Part shown: positions 48,016 through 58,121 of the stretch, one piece after another
How the letters are laid out: each line of letters starts with the position of its first letter
Position numbering within the stretch: position 1 is the stretch's first letter
Assembly: GCF_000208745.1 (NCBI RefSeq)
Contig: NC_030855.1
Location: forward strand, 19,618,616 to 19,682,615
Length of the DNA stretch: 64,000 nt
Direction: 5' to 3'
Origin: Theobroma cacao
Lineage: Eukaryota; Streptophyta; Magnoliopsida; Malvales; Malvaceae
Made by a program: the position numbers and the translations under genes
Notes under the pieces: generated by a model
What the model saw: the letters and a program-made list of their open reading frames with translations, nothing else
Database searches by the model: none
Told to the model about the DNA's origin: nothing

Positions 48016-48742
48016 GTCCTTGATCACAAGAAACTTGAATTGCTATAAATAAGAACAACTTATGTAGAACTTTATGAACATGATTTGTCAAGTATCTTTA
48101 AGCAAGAAAAGACCAATACAACGATAACTTGATTGCAATGCATATCTAATTAGCAGTCATCAATCATATTTTGACCCAACTCCTGAAACCGATTAGATAG
48201 AAGTCTGTAACTGATCACTGGTTTAATTATATCTGCACTCAAGAACTGTTCTTACACAGCAGAAAATAGGAGGAGATTGATGAAAGATTCTTTCAATGCA
48301 TTTACTAGATCTGGAATAGCATCCCTATGATCCTCAGAACATTATAGCAAACATGTCGCTAAAATTGCCAAAAATGTCAGGCAGCATAATTATTAAGTGT
48401 GCCATGATCAAAGTGAAAATATCTCCTTACATCAATGAGTTTTGATCACACAATGTAATCAACCTCTTTTGATATGCAATCATTAAGGAAAACAAAGATG
48501 ATAATGATTGTCCACAAGCCACAGACAGAGCATACAATGTCATCCAGATGTCTGAAAGAAGATCATTTCTGATTGATCGGGAAGGAACATGAACCATGAT
48601 TGAAAATGTTGCTTATTGCACTAGGATGCTTGATACATTGGCCAAAACAAGTTCTCATATATCTGGTGCAGTCTATCAGTATGCAATGTATCTAGCCAGG
48701 AAAGGGCTAAATAGCTACACCAATTGACGCATGGTTCAATGA

Positions 48743-49914
48743 TGTTGAAATCTGGTGCTTTATTTTGCAGCAGCAGAGGTGATGAATCTCGATCAGTTCA
48801 AACAGAAGAAGACTTTAGCTGCCGTTTTATTTCTTTACCTATGTCGTTTGGTGTCTTTAGCTTGTTTGACTTTTCTTTTACTTTGCCCATCTGCTGTGGT
48901 TATTTACTTTTCCCACGTGCTAGAATTCAGGTCTTAGGTAACGTTTGGTAGGAGGGAAGTGAAGAGAAGTGAGAGCAAATTTTTTGTAATGTGTCTAATT
49001 AAATTATATTATAATATTTGTTTTACAATAGATCACTGTAATGTAAGATTACAATACAATCACATTACAACCAATGGATGTTCTTAAAGACACTTTTACC
49101 CTTCAACTTTATTACCTTGTTAAAAACATTTTATAATATTATAATTAAAATAAAAAAAATTAAAATAAAATATATAGTATAAAAATCAAAAAATAAAATA
49201 AAATAAAATATAAGAAATTAAAATTTATATAATATAGGTAAACGAAATTAAAATAAAATATATAATATAAAAAATTATATTAAAAAATAAAAAAAATATA
49301 AGATTATAATAAGAAATAAAAATAAAATATATGACATTAAAAATATATTTAAGAGATGATATTATATAAAAAATACAAATATATTAAACTTACATTTTAA
49401 TAAATATGGGTAATTTTGAAAATTAACATTACATTTCCAGTAAAGTACTTGTAAACCAAACGCTGCAATGTTATTTTTCTTATATTTTAATTATTATTTT
49501 GCTTGTATATCAAACACTGTAATGTTATTTTTCCTGTAATTACATTGCTTGCAATCACATTACCTATAATCATATTGCATTGTAAAGTACCAAACGTCAC
49601 CTTAATTCATTGTATTTCTTCCAAAACTACATCGTTTGATTAGTTGAGAAATGACTAGTGGCAGGAAATATATCACCATTCCCATAACACCTAAAAGGTT
49701 GGAATGCCAGGTGGTTGCTTAACCAGTTGGCTCTTTTTTTTTTTTTTTTCTCTTTCCTCCATCATATATATAAAGTTGGTTACTGAATATATGAAAGTCG
49801 CTGTGCACACCGTTTTTGTGCTGACCCAATTTTTTCTCTTTCCTCTCATTCAATTATTCTCTCTTGCTCTCTTTCATCCTTGTTCTTCATATTTCCAATT
49901 TTATTAAATCTTCA
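48743..49914 (+). repeat. 5' LTR of the copia element (interrupted by a MITE)
   Basis: Starts TGTTGAAATC and ends CTTCA. Without the MITE and one TTA it is about 504 bases, matching the 490-base 3' LTR. It has a stretch of about 15 bases near 49787 that the 3' LTR lacks. Confidence 0.93.
48937..49601. mobile_element. PIF/Harbinger-type MITE nested in the 5' LTR
   Basis: Terminal inverted repeats GGTAACGTTTGGTA and TACCAAACGTCACC (one mismatch), flanked by TTA at 48934-48936 and 49602-49604. The 3' LTR has the uninterrupted site with a single TTA, which proves the borders. About 665 bases, very AT-rich, no transposase. TTA duplication and GG(T/G) ends fit the Tourist-like group. Confidence 0.92.
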
Positions 49915-49917
49915 AAA

Positions 49918-49929
49918 TGGTATCAGAGC
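49918..49929 (+). other. Primer-binding site (initiator tRNA-Met complement)
   Basis: TGGTATCAGAGC starts three bases after the 5' LTR. This is the usual plant copia PBS. Confidence 0.93.
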
Positions 49930-50013
49930 AATCTTAAGGATCTTAAGGGACTGACTTGTTATTTTTTGTAAACTTTCTTACTTGATTACTGTGTACCATT
50001 TTATCATTTCTTC

Positions 50014-53000
50014 ATGGCATCAGCTAGTTTCAACACACCAACTCTTCCACCATTTGCGGGGAGAACTATTAGTACTGGATAGTTAAAATGAAGGCATACC
50101 TCAAAGCTTTTGATTTGTGAGATGTGGTTGAAACAGGACGAGAACCACCAACAATGAGGCATGCGAATCCAACGATTGCTCAGATCAAGCAACACTCTAA
50201 GGAAATTGCCAAAAAGTATAAAACATTGTCTTCTTTACATTCAGCTGTTTCAAAAACTGTGTTTGCTAGGATTATGCATACTGATAGTCCTAAAAAGGTG
50301 TGGGATTAGTTGAGAAATGAGTTTCAGGGTAGTGAAAGAACAAGGCAGATGCAAGCTTTGAATCTTCAAAGGAAATTTGAGATGTTGAGGATGAAAGAAA
50401 AAGAGATTGTTCAAGAGTTTTCTGGAAAACTCATGAAACTGGTAAATCAGCTTAGACTTTTTGGGGAAGAGTTAACTAAAAAACATGTTGCTAACAAGGT
50501 ATTAGTCAGTTTGCCAAAAGAGTTTGATAGCAAGATTTCTTCCCTAGAAGAGTCAAGAGATATTGCTAGACTTACTCTAAGTGAGCTCATCAATGCTCTA
50601 GAAGCTCGAGAACAAAGAAAGGCTTTTAGAGAGGAAGACTATACTGATAGTGCTTTGGTGGCTAGGACCAGAAATCTTAAGCTAGGCAATAATAGTTATA
50701 AGAGAAGTGAGTCATATGGGAAGGATAAAGAAAAGAAAAATTCTGACAATAAACCTAAAAAACAAAAACAAAAATACCAACCCTGCACACACTGCAAGAA
50801 AACTACTCACTCAGTCAAGTATTGTTGGTATAGGCCAAATGTTAAGTGTAGGGCTTGTAACCAACTTGGTCATGTGGAGAGAGTGTGCAAGAACAAGGGT
50901 TCAAGCTCAAAGGAAAAGGCTGCAGTGGCTGAACATCTGGAAGAGTCTGATGAAGTGTTGTTTATGGCAAGGATGGTTGATGAATCAGCTAGAAAAAGGT
51001 CTACTTGATTGATAGTGGCTGCTCGAATCACATGACTGGTGATGAGAGCCAATTTATAACTTTAGATAGAAGCTTTAAGGCTAAGGTTAAGATTGGTAAT
51101 GGGGTATTTCTAGAGAGTTGGTACAGGAACTGTAGCTATGGAGACTGACTTAGGTTAGAAGTATATAACCAATGTTTATTTGGTTCCAGATGCTAATCAA
51201 AACCTCCTAAATGTTGGTCAACTCACAGAAAGCCATTATGCTTTGTTGTTTAAAGACAGATTTTGTACTATTCTTGATCCTAAAAGAGATGAAGTGTTGA
51301 CAATAGAAATGAAAAACAAATGCTATTCAATTGACTGGAAGCATACTGAACACAAAGCTTTTGTCAGTTCAATTGTTGATTCTAAGCTATGGCACAGGAG
51401 GTTAGGGCACATTAATTATAAGTCATTATAGAAGATGTCATCACAGGAGTTAGTAGAGGGTCTGCCAAGGATAACCAAACTTGTAACAGTGTGTAGAATC
51501 TATCAATATGGGAAGCAAAGTAAGCTTTCATTTCCAAAGGAAAGGAAATGGAAAGTAATAGAGAAATTGCAGCTGATTCATATTAATTTGGGATGACCTA
51601 TGAAGATTCCTTCATTAGGAGGAAGTTGATTTTTTTTATGTTCATTGATGATGTTACCAGGTACAATTGGATTTTGTTTTTGAAATTTAAGTCAAAAGCT
51701 TTGCCTTGCTTTGTGAAGTTCAAGAAACAGGTTGAGAATCAAGTATTTAAGTCCATTAAAATACTGAGGAGTGATAATGGAAAAGAATTCACTACCTCTG
51801 AGTTGGAAAAGTTTTTATCTCAAGTTGGAGTAATACATCAGTTGACTGTACCTTAGAGTCCTCAACAGGGGGTAGCTGAAAGGAGGAATAAAACTATTAT
51901 GGAAATGGCAAGGTGCTTTTCTACCAAAAAAATTACCAAAATCCTTTTAGGCTGAAGTTGCAAGTACTGCAAATCATTTGCTAAACAAATCAAAAACAAG
52001 AGTGCTGGAGAACAAGACAGCATATGAGGCTTGGTTTGGTTATAAACCAAGTGTTCTACATATCAAGGTATTTGGTAGTGTTTGTTATGCTAAAATACCA
52101 TATAGCAGAAGAAGTAAGCTTGATGAGAAAAGCATTCTAGCAATATTTATAGGCTATAGTGACATTACTAAAGGCTATAAGCTCTATAATATTAAGACAA
52201 AATAGATTTTTGTCAGCAGAGACATCAGGTTTGATGAACAGTCGTGGTGGAACTGGGATAAGCTAGTTTTTGAGAGTTTTGGTAGTTTTAGTCAGACATT
52301 AGTGGATGAGCAGTGTGAGACTGACAATGATGAGGATATAAAAGCAGAACATCTAGCAGTCAAGGGTACCAGATCTTTGCAAGACATATATTCAAGATGT
52401 AATATGGAAGTTGTAAAACCTACCTGTTACTATGAAGCAGCAAAAGATGCTAGATGGCTAAAAGCTATGGAGCAGGAAATGCAGATGATAGAAAAAAATG
52501 GCACTTGGATATTGGTGGATAAGCCAGTAGATCAACACATCATAGGTGTCAAGTGGATCTACAAAACCAAGCTCAATGTAGATGGTACTGTCAACAAGTT
52601 TAAAGCCAGACTAGTAGTGAAAGGGTACTCACAGATTTATGGTATTGACTACTGTGAGACCTTTGCTCTAATAGCAAGGCATGATACCATAAGACTGCTT
52701 TCTGCCTTAGCTGCTCGAGAAGGATGGAAAATCCTTCATCTGTATGTTAAATCAGCTTTTTTGAATGGTTATTTGTCTGAGGATATATACATCCAACAAC
52801 CTGAAGGCTTCATCAAACCAGGTACTGAAAGAAAGGTATACAAACTTGTGAAAGCATTGTATGGTTTGAAGCAAGCTCCAAGAGCCTGGTATGATCGATT
52901 CGATCCATTTCTTATTGCAGAAGGTTTTGTTAGAAGTCTAAATGAACATACCTTGTATGTGTACAAGTCAGCTAAGACAGTTGTGGTTATAATCTCTTTA

Positions 53001-53959
53001 TATGTTTATGATCTTTTTATAATTGGTTTGGATGATACCACTGTGACAGAATGTAAGAGTAAGTTGATGGCAGAATTTGAAATGACAGATTGAGGTGAAA
53101 TGCATTATTCTCTAGGTATGCAGTTCATACAACACTCAGAGTTTATTTGCATTCATCAAGGCAAATATGCTACTGAGTTGTTGAAAAGGTTTCATATGGA
53201 GAACAGTAAGGCAGTAGAGACACCTCTTGCTGCTAATTGCAAATTAAGGATGATGGAGCTCCTAAGGCCGCAACTTCTAACTACAGAAGTATTATTGGTA
53301 GTTTATTGTATTTAACTGCTTCAAGACCTGATTTGATGTATCCAGCTAGCCTTCTGTCCAAGTTTATCTAGAAACCATCCCAGATTCATTTTTCTACTGC
53401 TAAGAGAGTCCTAAGATATGTTAAAGGAACAGTTAATTATGGTCTGAAGTTTGAAAAGAAAGATAGTGGCAATATGATTGGCTATTGTGATAGTGATTGG
53501 GCTAGAAGCTTAGATGATTCAAGGAGTGCTGGAGGTTACTGCTTCTCTTTTGGCAGTGCAATCTTCTCATGGAACTCTAAGAAACAGGAGGTGGTAGCTC
53601 AATTCTCAGCTGAATCAAAGTACATCTTAGCTGCAACTATTGCAAACCAAGCTATATGGATCAGGAAGATTTTGGGAGATTTGGGATTTGAGTAGAAAAT
53701 AGGAACTCCATTAATGATTGATAACCAATCAGCTATTTCCATTGTTAAAAATCCAGTTCATCATGGAAGGACAAAACACATTAAGGTAAAATTTCACTTT
53801 ATTAGAGATGTAGTAAAAGATTATGAGATTGCTGTTATTCATTGTGGAACAATTGATCAGGTAGCTGATGTTTTCACCAAGTGTCTGAACAAAGACAAGT
53901 TTCTTACACTGAGAGCTTTACTGGGAGTCTGCAAAAAGAACACTAAGGAGGTGTGTTGA
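50014..53959 (+). pseudogene. Defective copia gag-pol polyprotein
   Basis: Order of parts: gag from ATG 50014; zinc knuckle CRACNQLGHVERVC (50847-50888); protease IDSGCSNHMTG (about 51009); integrase with HRRLGHINY (about 51390) and RSDNGKEF (about 51770); reverse transcriptase (about 52430-53130) with KWIYKTKLN and LYGLKQAPRAWYDRF; RNase H with DSDWA (about 53487) and KHIKVKFHFIRD. This order, integrase before RT, is diagnostic for copia. Stops are visible near 50078, 50117, 50308, 51429, 52203 and 53092, with frameshifts near 50070 and 51000. The RT box reads YVYD, not YVDD. It is non-autonomous. Confidence 0.9.
53942..53953 (+). other. Polypurine tract
   Basis: actaaggaggtg directly before the 3' LTR start primes plus-strand synthesis in LTR elements. 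Confidence 0.8.
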
Positions 53960-54443
53960 AATCTAGTGCTTTATTTTGCAGCAACAGAGATGAGGAATCT
54001 CGATAAGTTCAAATAGAAGAAGACTTTAGCTGCCTTTTTGTTTCTTTACCTATGTCGTTTGGTGTCTTTAGCTTGTTTGACATTTCTTTCACTTTGTCCA
54101 TCTGTTGTGGTTATTTATTTTTCCCGCACATGCTAGAATTCAAGCCTTAGTTCATTGTATTTCTTCCAAAACTACATCGTTTGAGTAGTTGAAAAATGAC
54201 TGGTAGCAGGAAATATCTCACCATTGCCATAGCACCTAGAAGGTTGGAATGCCAGGTGGTTACTTAACCAGCTGGCTCCTTTATTTATTTTTCCTCTTTC
54301 CTCCATCATGTATATAAAGCTGGTTATTGCTGTGCACACCGTTTTTGTGCTGACCCAATATTTTTCTCTTTCGTCTCATTCGATTATTCTCTCTGCTCTC
54401 TTTCATCCCTGTTCTTCATATTTCCAGTTTTATCAAATCTTAA
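53954..54443 (+). repeat. 3' LTR of the copia element
   Basis: Starts TGTTGAAATC; the end reads CTTAA where the 5' LTR has CTTCA. It holds the empty site for the MITE (cttagttcattg near 54147). Confidence 0.92.
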
Positions 54444-55000
54444 AAAAATGGAATGGTAAATACATGGAGAGAACCACGTGACCCCTAGAGTATCTTAGTA
54501 ATACTGAATTTGACCATGGTGTGCCCTTAGCAGCTGTCACTGCAGTACTCATGGGTAAAATCAAGCAATATCATATGATATCATGAACCGACATAATTCA
54601 CACCGTATTTATCTGTTGCTGGAAGTAATTATTCTCTATTGTTTTCCTTAGTCGAGCAGCACGTTCATCTCCGGATTCTACCCTATGGACGCCACTTTGC
54701 TCAACATGGACCTTAACCCATGAAATTTCACTATATTCATCTTGATTCTTTTCATCTGAAGAATAGAACAGTTCAGAGACATTCTCTCTGTCAAATTTTA
54801 ATTCAAAAAGAAAATTCCTCCCCCTGTCATAAGAACCAAGGGCCAAGGTTATTGGAAAAAACCACAGTGCCTCACCATACAAACCAGTTGATAAGAATTG
54901 TGACTGCAAATTTCAAACAATTATCAGATATCCTCATGTTTCAGGCAAAGTTCGAAGAAAGAAACAATCCCCCAAGTAATGCAAAGATTAATCTGAACTT

Positions 55001-55710
55001 CACTCAGATACTTTAGTAGCCTTGGTTGGCCCTTGAACTGCTCTACGTTCTGCTTGTGGTCCATTTCTATGGGTTGAGAAGGAGAGTGGATTATATTTTA
55101 AGGAAGTTTTGTTTGGATAACTTTTCCATGCTTCCTTGCTTCACTCTTTCTAGTCGTTTTGACAGTTACTTGCTTAGTTTTGGTGGAAAAAAATTCTACA
55201 ATCTTAGAAGCACAGCAGGGGACGTGGAGAATAGAGAAAGACTGGGCTCGGCATGTCATGTAATATTATTTAAAAGAAAGAAAAAAACCCTTTAAAGGTA
55301 CTTTATATAGATTAATTGGAGGTAAGCTTTGAAGTAGTATTATTTATGTTTTCGCTTATAATAACACCAGTTTGAAAATGCACGAGCCCTAGCTCACGAC
55401 CTTTCTTTTTTTTAAAAGAAAACTTGTCTAACCAGTAACCGGACGGTAGCCATAGCTCGTCAATGAAACAGATGATATTATTGATAATCCCTAGCTCACG
55501 GCTTCGATTTCCAGTGCAGTTGGTACGGCCTTTGGTTGTTCCTTTTGTGGTTTATATTCGGCGGCTGCTAATACACACAGGCGCGTCTGTTTGAGGAGGT
55601 CTAATCGTCTTAATACATCTAGCGGTTTTCAAGCAAACCCCAAAACCCTTTTACTCAGAAAGGCCGTATATTGTCTCTTTAAAAAAACCGTTTATGTTTT
55701 TTTCCCATGA
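55001..55710. other. Spacer after the aminopeptidase pseudogene
   Basis: Aminopeptidase similarity fades around 55000. The rest of the stretch has a less AT-rich patch from 55440. I recognise no gene. Confidence 0.4.
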
Positions 55711-55935
55711 AATGAAGGCCTTAAATCCTGCAGCGCTCGACCTCACGTCACCTATGTACCTAGATTATTAGCTCGAGATGTCATACTCGAAGCAGCTAAT
55801 GCCGCTTATCAAGCGTTTCGTCGGATACGAAATCTAATAGTGGGCGGTGATTATCTTGTTGTTCGACGAGGAGCCCTGTTAGCAGCCAGAGAAGAAAGAG
55901 TTGTAGGTAGAGGCCGTGGTTGCGGGCACAAATAA
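55711..55935 (+). other. Open frame without ATG, Arg/Ala-rich, unrecognised
   Basis: 74 codons without a stop, reading HVTYVPRLLARDVILEAAN, then AYQAFRRIRNLIVGGDYL and ending VVGRGRGCGHK. Codon-like composition and a regular amphipathic pattern suggest a real coding relic. The next ORF overlaps it in another frame, so both could be one broken gene. I do not recognise the family. Confidence 0.3.
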
Positions 55936-56032
55936 TTTGCAACCCCCATTGAGACACACTTGTAGAGGTCAAAACCTGGCCTCTTTCTTCAGAACAAATA
56001 CAGGTCAGCCCGCTTTCTTGAGTTTAAAGAAA

Positions 56033-56608
56033 ATGGGGACTTTGAAATTACTAACTTCAACCATAGTTATATATCCAGGATTACTTGAAAGTAGTTGTGA
56101 AGGTATGTCAGTATTTCGTGAAGCACGGGTTAAGGTTCTCTATGTTGCAAACCCTATTGTCATGGATGATGTTGAAGTTCCTGTTCTAGGCTTTGGAGGT
56201 TACGGCCGTAATTGTACAGCACGTCTTCCTAACAAAGGAGGATTTAAATTAGTTTGTGGGCATCCGGAGGAGTACGGATGGACTACTTGGTATATACTGA
56301 CATCAGGCATTGATGAATTTGTTTCTAAGTTTTCTTCTTTTTTGACTGAAAAATATTGGGTGCCCTGGTTTGTGAAGATAGGGAATTATCTTTCTTGCGT
56401 ACAAAGGTCGTTTACTGGGTGTAACGTGTATGTTTCCAAGGATGTCAATATAGTAGGCTGGGAAATTTATCATAAAATTGTTGCTGACTCAATCAAGCAT
56501 TACAACATGAAGACACAACGGATAAGATCCTTAGATGGGCTCGTTGACGCTCGCAAAGATTTCGTGCGTCTTCATATCTACAGCCTGGTCTCCTGGAGCA
56601 GTTTCTAA
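56033..56608 (+). CDS. Unrecognised ORF of 191 aa
   Basis: The first ATG in the frame is 56033; the frame is open from 55916. It reads MGTLKLLTSTIVIYPGLLES, then VLGFGGYGRNCTARLPNKGG, PWFVKIGNYLSCVQRSFTG and ends HIYSLVSWSSF. Six cysteines, no clear signal peptide, one weakly hydrophobic N-terminal segment, no membrane span, no family motif I know. It lies between a dead aminopeptidase copy and the live gene, in sequence less AT-rich than its surroundings. It may be an exon of a lost gene, a domesticated fragment or a lineage-specific gene. No function is proposed. Confidence 0.35.
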   Translation: MGTLKLLTSTIVIYPGLLESSCEGMSVFREARVKVLYVANPIVMDDVEVPVLGFGGYGRNCTARLPNKGGFKLVCGHPEEYGWTTWYILTSGIDEFVSKFSSFLTEKYWVPWFVKIGNYLSCVQRSFTGCNVYVSKDVNIVGWEIYHKIVADSIKHYNMKTQRIRSLDGLVDARKDFVRLHIYSLVSWSSF

Positions 56609-58121
56609 TTTACGAAGAATCATTGTGTTGCGAGTCTCTTGTTTGCACTCGGATTGTATGCTTCACGTTATTTAGATGTTTTGTAATATTTTGCTTCGCT
56701 ATTGGCTTTGATTTGAAGTAATCAGGTGACTATTACACTAAGGATGTTGATTTGAATTTTAGTGTGTAACTGGTAAACCAAAAGACCCTGTAAATAAAAT
56801 TTACTTTACATGTGAATTAGAAAGAAAATCAAATGCTGGTTGCCATCGGAGGAAGTCTTGTTCCTTTCAGTTTCTGTCTTTAAAGCTTATAAATGCAGTT
56901 CTCCTTTGTTCCTCGTTGCATCCTCTCCTTTTCAATTCACTCCCTCCTCCCTCCTTGTTTTTGTTCCATCTCGGCTGGTTTCGGGTGGAGGGCACTGCAC
57001 TCCGTGGACAAACTCAGTGGAATCTGCTAATTAAGGTATTGCTCTTTTCTCATTTTCTAATATCCTAATTTTTGCAGCAAAGTTTGGTGAAATCTCAAAA
57101 ATAATTGCATCTGAATAATTGTTAAAGGAGGACCCTCTTTTCATTACCGTTGTTCATTAGTTTATAAATAGCTGGTTAGATAGTGGTGGTTGGGTTATTC
57201 ACATGGAGTTGGTTGGTCACATCTTGGCATTATTCCGCCTTTCGGGTGTTGGGTAGTTTCTCAGGTGGTGTCTTGTACCATTGTTGCTTGCCACAGTTGA
57301 TTCATATGAAATATGCTTCGTACGTTAGAGGCGAGCAGGGAGGAATATTTAAGCATCCTGCAAATTACCGGATGAGTTTGGGGTATGGGTTTATTTCTGC
57401 AGGTCAGATGTAGTTTAGTGGAATGGCGAATGCTCATTTTCGATCTAGGAGGACTCAAACCACTCGTACAGCTTTCTGGGATTTAAGAATGCATTCAACA
57501 AGTGCATAACTAGTCAGATACTAATGTATAATACTTGTGGAGATAACTGAAATCTAACCCAATTTGGATGAAGAAAAATGGGATTGCTGGAAAGATTAGA
57601 GGGTTTTCATCTCATACATATTGGCAAGCTATCCTTAAAAAGGGGAAGATAAAGAGTTTCTAAGGTAATAATGCACATATGTCTCTTTCTTTTTGTTGGA
57701 TACTTTTAAAGTACTTTGATCCCTTATCCTCTAGTTATATTTCATTTGTCAAATGTTTAGCTTGATGCTTTAGATATTGCTGCTGATTTGTTATGGAAAC
57801 ATTACTTTTGAAACTTGTGGTAAATTATTCTTAGATGGTTACAATTGAAGATTTGAAGTACATGTAGGAATGGAGGAATCAGATGGTAAGAAGTACAAGA
57901 AGCTCAGAAGTTCTATTTCAGTAATATGATAGCAAAACAGAAGGACAAGGAATATGGGGAGGGATAGCAATTAGGAATAACACCAGTTTGAATGTGCATC
58001 ATAGATTGCTGTGTTCTAAGATTTATTGAGCAGTCCCTGAGCAAACTAATGAGCATAAATAGGTCTTGAAGAGATTCAGATCACTAAAGTTACAGTGGTA
58101 TTTATGATATTCAGATCATTG
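56609..58121. other. Intergenic DNA with a possible MYB/SANT-like relic
   Basis: 56880-57030 looks like a promoter and leader ('cttataaatgcag', pyrimidine-rich sequence, then a donor-like 'ttaaggtattg'). At 57423-57509 an ATG frame of 28 codons reads MANAHFRSRRTQTTRTAFW, which resembles the start of plant L10-interacting MYB-domain proteins, but it soon stops. The rest is non-coding up to the aminopeptidase 3' UTR. Confidence 0.3.

Larger units (their letters stand above)
48743..54443 (+). mobile_element. Decayed Ty1/copia LTR retrotransposon
   Basis: Both LTRs, primer-binding site, polypurine tract and a full gag-protease-integrase-RT-RNase H series are present, so the element inserted complete. 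It sits in an intron of the aminopeptidase pseudogene in opposite orientation. The flank AATGA (48738-48742) is not followed by a clean copy; the right side has AATGG after a short A run, so the target duplication is blurred. By eye the LTRs differ at about 15 of the first 195 aligned bases, so the insertion is not recent. Confidence 0.93.
46450..55000 (-). pseudogene. Truncated tandem copy of the aminopeptidase M1-like gene, split by a Ty1/copia element
   Basis: Counterparts of nine exons of the gene at 58122-63761 are present in order on the minus strand: about 54903-54604, 48553-48433, 48348-48257, 47742-47559, 47464-47348, 47230-47163, 47087-47010, 46830-46770 and 46529-46450. Lesions seen: TGG to TGA in the 78-base exon (46822-46824), the last exon shifted with a stop, a 2-base insertion and a lost acceptor (CAG to CAC, near 47465) in the 117-base exon, and a 1-base loss in the 300-base exon. 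Exons for the catalytic domain (GAMEN, HExxH) are absent. It cannot encode a peptidase. A 47-base unit is repeated about three times in one intron (47870-48015). Confidence 0.85.
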
